Assembly (NCBI RefSeq): GCF_000220395.1
Contig: NW_004087669.1
Location: forward strand, 1-44,559
Source of the DNA: Ichthyophthirius multifiliis
Lineage: Eukaryota; Ciliophora; Oligohymenophorea; Hymenostomatida
Length of the DNA: 44,559 bases
Direction of reading: 5' to 3'
Shown: positions 37,370-44,559 of the stretch, piece by piece
Layout: every line of letters begins with the position of its first letter
Numbering within the stretch: position 1 is the stretch's first letter
Translations under genes and position numbers: made by a program
Notes under the pieces: model-generated
What the model was told of the DNA's origin: nothing
Seen by the model: only the letters and a program-made list of their open reading frames with translations
Databases searched by the model: none

Positions 37370-38184
37370 ATGCATAAAAATTATTCGCTACTTCAGCATT
37401 CAAATTAAAACAGAATATAAACATCAATTTAAATAAACTAAACATGTCAAGAAGTTAGAAAAAATATAAATCAATTACAAGATTTAGCTATATCAATATA
37501 AAAAGCAATATAAACAGACGATTATAGTGAAATGGAAAATATAATAAAATAAATTGAAGAACCTTAAAAAAAGACTAATTATTTAATACCAAGTTAATAA
37601 TAAACTTAATAATCTTATATAAAATAAAATTTAGATATAGAATTATGTTAAAATAAATACTAATAATAATAAATGGAAAAAATTGAAAATAAAAATAATA
37701 GTAATTATGGGTTAATTTAAAATAAAAAAAGAAAAATCTAGAATAACAAGAAATAAATCAAAGAACCGAATTCAATAATTATTTAGACGAAATGAAAGTA
37801 AGTATTGATAAAAGTATGAAAGAAATTTCCAATGTAAAGTATTATGTAGATAAATAAAATATAGAAAACGAATCACAAGTTAATCATAAAAAATCTTATC
37901 ATAAAGATAAAGCATAAGAGGAAATCGAATAAGCCTAAAGGAAAATACATGAAATTCAAAATTAAAGACTAGTGTAGAAAATACAGTCAGTTTATAAAGA
38001 ATTACAAGATAAAGAAATGGATATATAAAAGAGGATATAAAAAGAAAATATCATATAAGAAAAGATACAATCAGCCATTAGTGTAGGATTTTATTAATAT
38101 CAAACGGATTTATAATAAGCTAAATTAAATGATGAGAAATTACATACATTTTATATATATATGAATTCAATAATAATATGTGAA

Positions 38185-38226
<42 letters not shown>

Positions 38227-39199
38227 CTATATATATAAATATATAAAATCAGAATATGGATAGTAAAGAATGTCTATATGAATTTAAAATTTAGGAAATA
38301 TTTAAAGTAAATTATAAAGATAAATTAATAATTGAGATAATTTTTAATGATTAGACTTTATTAAGAATTTTCTTTACTAGTTTGAACGAATAAAATAAAT
38401 TCGATATAATACTTAATATGTTATGTTTAAACAATTAATTTTATAATAACAATATTGATAACTAAACAAAGTTTTTTGATACTACATGGAATTAATGTTT
38501 ACCTTTTCCTTTAAATTTATAAGACTAAGAAAACTTAAGTAAAACTTTTATGAATGAACTTAAATATAAATCAGAAAAATTTTAAAATATAACAAATATT
38601 TTACAATAATCCAAAAACAAAGACAATCAAGAAGAAATTAATATGTCCTAATAATAAAATAATTATAAATGTAATAAAAAAAAAGTAAAAATACTAATAA
38701 AAAAATTTTTAAAAATATCTATTTTTTTTAAATATAAATAGAAAAATCTATATCCCCAAATAAAACTGTTTTTATAAAACCTGAAGATCCTGAAAATATT
38801 AAAATTGCAAAAGCAACCACAAATTTAAAAATGGGACGGGTTTTCATGAAATATAGTAAAAACGGAATCAAACCGCATGAAAGGTTATTCTTTTTATCTT
38901 AAGATGACTAAAAATTATTATGGAAAGACCCTACAAAAAATAAGACCAAAGGAATAATGATTTTTGATATTTTAAATATAGTACCAGGTAGGGATGGACC
39001 TGGATTTAAAAAACATGATAAAAAACCTTAATATTAGGGGACTGAAGATGTAAGTGTTGTCATTTAATTAAAAAATAATAAATTTATTGAACTTGCGGCT
39101 ATTAGTAAGTAAATTAGAGACACTTTTATTGATGAGTTAAATGCTATTAAGGATTGTAAGATTTAACTTTAATATGAATAAAATAATTTTGAGGAGTGA
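37370..39199 (+). CDS. Coiled-coil protein with C-terminal PH-like domain
   Basis: Three exons: 37370..38184, 38253..38670, 38742..39199. With one extra A in the A-rich tract 37724-37736 the total is 564 codons, 563 residues. Introns (68 and 71 nt) are GT-AG. An alternative donor at 38685 was dropped because it breaks the frame. The N-terminal about 270 residues form Gln/Lys/Glu-rich coiled coils (QEVRKNINQLQDLAISIQKA, EEIEQAQRKIHEIQNQ). The C-terminus (about 415-555) looks like a PH-like domain: GRVFMKYSKNGIKPHERLFFL, a strand with LLWKDP, GIMIFDILNIVPGRDGPGF, and a final helix FIDELNAI. This resembles the PH module of phosphoinositide-binding cortical or PLC-type proteins. A membrane-linked scaffold is inferred. 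No catalytic domain is present. It is 211 bp from the previous gene. Confidence 0.78.
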
Positions 39200-39477
39200 A
39201 ATAATATTTAATTTGCAATTTACTTATATTTTAACAAAAAATTATATATTAAATATTTATGATTTAATAATAAAAAAAAAACTTTTTTTTTTTAATAAAC
39301 AATATGAAACAAAACAAAAAAACAATAATGATTTTTAAATATTTATTTTTTTAAGAAATTTAAGTTTTTTAAAATAAAATAAAAATATCTTATAAAAATA
39401 AAAAAGTTATAATTTATAAATAAAAAAATAATATATTAATTATATGTATAAATATATATATTAATTATAGATATATA

Positions 39478-39517
<40 letters not shown>

Positions 39518-39702
39518 TAATTATTAAAAATAATTAATATATATTTGTTATTTAATAATAATAAATATATAATTAAAATAAATAAGTACCAAAATTAACT
39601 TAATAATTAAAAACCAACAACAAAAATATATTAAAAATTTACAAAATAAAATCAAACAAAACAATATATTAATTTAAAAAAAAAAAAATCTTTTTTTTTT
39701 TT
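39200..39702. other. Convergent intergenic region with TA repeat
   Basis: 503 bp between the stop of the plus-strand PH-like gene and the stop of the minus-strand surface protein, so it holds two 3' ends. There is a TA tract at about 39480-39511 and A/T runs at 39676-39703. The open frame 39141-39338 in the standard code is a frame shadow running out of the PH gene. Confidence 0.68.
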
Positions 39703-40953
39703 TCAAAAAGCCGCTAAAAATAAAGAAAAACATAAACCAAATCTAATAATTTCCCCGAAATTAGAATTATTTTAAATACTATCACTATTAGCCTAATTTA
39801 CATTTTTTTTCCCTCCGTTTTTTCCATAAATTACACTCTCAAAATTTTTAGTAACCGGTGATTTGCCTTCACTATCACTTAAATTTCTTAATTTTCCTTC
39901 AGGTCCTTAAATGAATAATTTAACTTGAATTTTAGCATCAACAGATGGTTCTATTAACTCTATTTTGAGTATAATGTTCCCCGGTTTACTATTAACTACA
40001 GTAGTAATTTAAGTAAAATCCAAAACAATTCCTTCTCCCATAAAAGTGACTCTTTGGAGTATTAAATTTTTCTAATAAGTTTAATCTATAAGCCATATAT
40101 TAACATACATATTATCTCCAACCTTATATTCATTTGAAGTTTTTTCCTCTACACAGGTTTCATCTGTACAGACTTTACTTGAAGTGGATAAATCAACTAC
40201 AATAACACATTCATCACCAATATTACATTTATCTGTTATTTATTTCGATACATCTAGTACAAATGTACTTACACTTAGTCTATTTGTATATACAGTCATA
40301 GTAAATCTATGTTATCTGACTACTTTTCTTGTATTTCCCATATTTATGGCCATATACATAACCTAAAATATGGTATTACTCATTGCTTCGACTTAGTTTT
40401 CGATAGAAAGGTTATATACGTCAATTAGAGGAATTCTTATATTAAGTCCAGTATTTGTATTTTCTAGTGTTTAAACATACTCAGGTTTTATTGCAGATAG
40501 AGATTAATATTAACCGTTTTCAGTTAGTTTTATTAAAACTTCAGTTTTTAAATATTATGTACATTCTTTAGGAATATAAGACATATTGAAATCAAAGTTT
40601 AAATTATTGACAATGAAATTTTTATTATCAACTTATTCAGTAAAACAATCAGATTATACTATTACTGTAGTTATCTATTCATATAACTCTAATTCACATT
40701 AAGGAATTTCTTAAGCTTTTTATTCGTCAAGTTCTAAGCATTTAAATTCTTCGGTAAATTTAGACTATATAAAACCTTCCACACAATAACAAAATCTCTC
40801 CCTTTCCATAAATGAAAATTTGTCTTTACAACTTGTACATATGTTAGGGTAGCTTTGGTTCTCACAATTACAACTTCGGTGGCATTTTTATGTGGAATAT
40901 ACCTAAGCAAATAAAAGGAAAGATATTAATAATAATATGGTTAATTTATTCAT
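39703..40953 (-). CDS. Secreted, probably GPI-anchored surface protein
   Basis: Single exon, complement(39703..40953), 416 residues, TGA stop at 39703-39705. The N-terminus MNKLTILLLISFLLFAQVYS is a clear signal peptide. A small Cys-rich module follows (Cys24, 28, 30, 39, 42, then CYC) of the furin/EGF-like kind seen in ciliate surface proteins. The rest is beta-strand-rich with a second Cys pair (CNIGDEC, CTDETC). The C-terminus has small polar residues (SDSIQNNSNF) then a hydrophobic end, RFGLCFSLFLAAF, with no following charges, typical of a GPI-attachment signal. Ciliate immobilisation antigens share signal and GPI ends, but this protein lacks their CxxC repeat series, so it is not a clear i-antigen. 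Ligand and function unknown. Confidence 0.83.
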
Positions 40954-43900
40954 TATTTTTTGTTTTTGGGTTTTTTATTTTTATTTTTTTTAATTGTATA
41001 TAATTCGGTTTTTTTTTGTTTCTTTAAAAAACACTCTTTATGTTTTTTTAAAATAACTACTATGTTGGATTTTAAACAAAATAATATTTTTTTCTTTAGT
41101 TTATTTTGTGTTTTGTGAAATAACGAAAAACTATAAAATAACGGAATATATAAGATTATTAATATTATTCTTATAATTATTTATTTTTTAAAAATAGATA
41201 AAAAGATTCTCAATATACTGTTTATTATAATAAATTAAAATAAAAAAATATTATAATTTATCCCTGAATTGAAATAATATTTTTAAATATTAAAAATTAA
41301 TTTTTTTTTCATTTTATATTTTATTTTATTTTAAAAAAAAACATTGATTTATATAATCTAAAATTAATTTTTTTATTATATATTGAAAATAAAATACTAT
41401 ATAAAAAATAACTAATATGAAAATTATATCAAATAAATATTTAAAATATAAAAATTATCAATTTCTTTTTAAAATATAGTATGAAATTTTATTAATTTAT
41501 AAAGAAAATATTTTATTTTTTTTAAATATAAACAATAAATAATATGTTATTTTTTTAAAAAAAATATAAATAATACAATTTAATTTTATTTGAATATATA
41601 TTTATTGTAGTCTATTATTAATAATAATAAAAATCAAAAATAAAATTAAATATTATTTTTATTTAATATAATATAATAAAAAATTTAATATGTTATATAA
41701 ATATATAAAAATTATTAAATATATAGTATTCATTAAATATAAATATAATTAATGTGAAAAACAAAATGTGAATTTTCCCCTTTATTTAATTTTTTTATAT
41801 ATTCTAATATATTTAGATATATTATTGTAAACCCTCTTTACAATAATATTGATGGTTTTTTAATCAAAAGATGATGAATTAGCGGGATATAATTTATGAT
41901 TAATTTTTAGCACTAAATTATATTAATTTAAACCATAATTTTATGCTTTAAAGCTTATTTAATATATGCTATTATATAATATAAGTTTATTTTATATTAG
42001 TCTAAATTTTGGTTATTATTATATTTTATAAATAGGGACGATTTTTTTATACTTAATATTAAGTTTCTTTTATATTTAATAAATGAGAAAAAAACACAAA
42101 CAAATTATATTTATTTTTTAGAATAGGATTTTTGTTTTTGGTGAAAGAAGTGCTTTTATTTTAGTTTTTATAAAAAAAAAGAAATTGGCTTTTTTAGGTG
42201 ATTAAGTGTTTAAATATATTTATTAAACTTTCAATTTATCATATTTAATATTCTTAAAAAGCTATATTATTATAATTTCTATGGATTGAGTATCTAGTTT
42301 GTTTTTTGGTTTGTTTTTGAAGTTTTGATGTTCATTATTTTTATGAGTTTGATTATTATTTTTGACAAGATTATTTAAGATTTTGTTTTATATATTGAAG
42401 TAGGTTTTCAATTAAATTAAATAGAGTAATTAGAATCGAATTGTATATTAAAATTTAAGTAATTGTATAAATATAATAGAATATTATTAAAAAATTGTTT
42501 ATTTTTATTGATTTATATATTAATATAGTATTTTTATAATTTATATTAAAAACAATTAAAATATTTAATTATATATATTTTTATTTAAACTTGTAAATAA
42601 AAAATATTAATGATATATATTAAACCTATAATTTTAATATTAAAATACTTAATTAATTATATTTAATAAAAAGAAATAAGTTTTTATTTTACTTTTAAAT
42701 ACATAATAAAATTCAAAATATATTAAAAATTAGATTTATATAAACCTAATTTTATTATATGATAAAAAAGTTTCCTTTATTAAAAAATAAATTTTAAAAT
42801 AAATTATATTTTACATTTTATTATTATTTTTTCTGTTTATTTTTAATAAATAGTTAAATTAAATAAATAAATAAATAGCTTTATATACAATTTTATATTT
42901 TATAATTCTTCTTTTTTTTATTTTTCGGTTTTAATAAATTTTATCCATTAAAACATGCTCTAAATAAAATTATAAAAATATTTTTTTTTAAATTAATCAA
43001 ATTAGTTTATTTATAAAAACTTCTTATTTACATATATAGTATGAAATTACTCATTTATACCTTCAAAAAAAATATATTATGTTACTATTAATATTTAAAA
43101 ATAAAAAAGTAAAATTATATTTAAATTAATTTTTATTTATATTGATATATTAAATATTTTTAAATTAAGAACTTTTTAACAAATTTATATAAAAAAAATA
43201 TTAAACATTTTTAATTAAAATAAAGCATTTATAATAAAATATTTGGAAAATTAAATATATGAAAAAACAAATATTTAGCTTGTGTTTATTTTTAATAAAA
43301 TTTACTTATATTTTATTAATATTTTTTTTTATTATTGACATTTTTTTTTAAATAATGGCCTTTTTAATATCAAGATTAAGTTAATAAATTATATTTTTAT
43401 TTTATTTAACTTTTATAGATAATTTCTATTTTATTTAAATAAAAAATAATGAAATATGAGTCGAAATTCATTATTTTATTTTAAAAATAATTTAATATAA
43501 AATTAATAATTGTCTATTATTTACAATATATAATGATTATATTTAAAAAATAATATAATTTATTTGTTAAATCTCTATTTTTTTAAGAGAGATTTATATA
43601 TATTTAAATAAATATATGGAATTCTGATTATATATAAATATAATATAAAAGAAATATGTATAAGTTTATTAAAACCATCCGTAATACCAGAAGAGATAAT
43701 TAATAATAATTGGTTTTCTAAATAAAAAACGAACCTAAAATACTAAAGTAAAAGATAAAAAAGATTAAATATTGTCTTTAAAAACTAGTTTTCATATTTA
43801 GTTTTAATTAATATTTCTTTTTGGTACAATATTATAAAAAAAAAACTTATATTTATATTTTAATAATGTATTTTCAAGTTAAATATGTTTTTATTATTTA

Positions 43901-44559
43901 AATATTATATCTCTCTCCTATATATTATTTATATTAAGGAATTTAACAATTTTTTATTTAATATTTATAATAATCAAATAATGATGTTTGTATAAATAAA
44001 ATTATATAATATGTTAAGTTTGATTAATATTTAGTTTAGAGTTTTTATTACTAAAAAATAGGCTTTATATAAATATTTATATATATAATTAAGTTAATTT
44101 ACTAATTATTAGGGAAATCATAAATAATATTTTAAGGTAGTATATATATATTTACTCCAAAAAATAAATAAATGGAAAGTCAATTTTATATTAATAAATA
44201 AACATCATATATTTTTAATATTTTTATATACTAAATAAGAGTTACTATATATATTTCTAATTTGATTCAATATATATATTGAAAACAATAGAGTCTAATT
44301 TTAACAATAATTTTACTTGTAATTATTTCAATATATTTTAATTTTTTGAGAACCGAAAGTGGCTTTTTATATATGTTATTACTATTTAAATTGTAAAAAA
44401 CTAATTTATTTGTGTAACTTTTATATATGATATTCAAAAAATAAAATAAAATAAAATAAATATATAAAATTTAAATTTTATGAGTAAAATCTCCTTTTAT
44501 ATTTCGTTAAGCTGGAAAAAAATAAAAACAATATATAAATATAAATATATATATATATA
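40954..44559. other. Gene-free A+T-rich terminal region
   Basis: 3.6 kb to the window end with no supportable coding frame, RNA gene or transposon. It begins with the promoter side of the surface-protein gene. The stretch 41760-42420 is slightly less monotonous (for example AGCGGGATATAATTTATG) and includes a perfect inverted repeat at 41819-41849. No C4A2/G4T2 telomere repeats were seen, so the end is a contig break rather than a chromosome end. Confidence 0.65.
41819..41849. repeat. Perfect inverted repeat, 13-bp stem and 5-nt loop
   Basis: Arms ATATTATTGTAAA and TTTACAATAATAT are exact reverse complements around the loop CCCTC. It could fold as a hairpin in RNA or DNA. No gene adjoins it, so its role is unknown, and A+T-rich DNA makes chance stems fairly common. 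Confidence 0.75.

Noticed and set aside
37711-37740. A 30-nt intron explaining the frame change in the PH-like gene
   Set aside because: GT and AG are present, but the exon phase after removal gives the wrong frame, which hits TGA quickly. One missing A explains it better.
40954-44559. Telomere or subtelomere at the right end
   Set aside because: No C4A2/G4T2 repeats are visible; the end is just A+T-rich DNA.
1-44559. Transposons, virus-like elements, tRNA or rRNA genes
   Set aside because: No reverse transcriptase, integrase, transposase, capsid or terminal-repeat signature and no tRNA cloverleaf with A/B boxes was recognised on either strand.

Overview
The window looks like macronuclear DNA of an oligohymenophorean ciliate. 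It is extremely A+T-rich, TAA and TAG read as glutamine in every recognisable gene, and TGA is the only working stop. Introns are short GT-AG types, about 35-118 nt. The very high A+T content, the gene set and sequencing traces typical of a 454-era assembly fit Ichthyophthirius multifiliis best; the species name is an inference. Standard-code ORFs are misleading here, so genes were re-read with the ciliate code and checked for splice phase and total length divisible by three.

Layout. Bases 1-24 are most of a loxP site, probably untrimmed mate-pair linker. From 802 to 11776 five genes lie on the minus strand: a MORN protein with an N-myristoylation start, a MATE transporter, a small multi-pass membrane protein, a pseudokinase with a long tail, and a membrane-anchored PAS/hybrid histidine kinase. 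A 1.07 kb divergent spacer follows. From 12846 to 39199 nine genes lie on the plus strand: a NAP1-type histone chaperone, a B-box-like/leucine-rich-repeat protein, the GARP/EARP subunit VPS51 (five exons), a mitochondrial-type RAP-domain protein with an internal 93-bp repeat, a coiled-coil protein with an in-frame TGA, a ULK/ATG1-like kinase with a TAA-encoded polyglutamine tract, the radial-spoke protein RSPH10B (nine exons), a coilin-like protein carrying a C-terminal La motif, and a coiled-coil/PH-like protein. A single-exon secreted, probably GPI-anchored protein lies on the minus strand at 39703-40953. The last 3.6 kb has no gene I can support.

The genes do not form one pathway. Themes are signalling (two kinases, one histidine kinase), cilium and cortex (MORN proteins, RSPH10B), membrane traffic (VPS51), chromatin and RNA (NAP1, coilin/La, RAP) and the cell surface (MATE, GPI-type protein).

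Three genes (ULK-like kinase, RSPH10B, coiled-coil/PH) each need one extra A in a poly-A run to stay open. These look like homopolymer undercalls rather than biological frameshifts. The most interesting biology is the coilin-like plus La-motif architecture, the kinase fold with its HRD, Asn and DFG residues replaced, and the in-frame TGA in a code where TGA is the sole stop.
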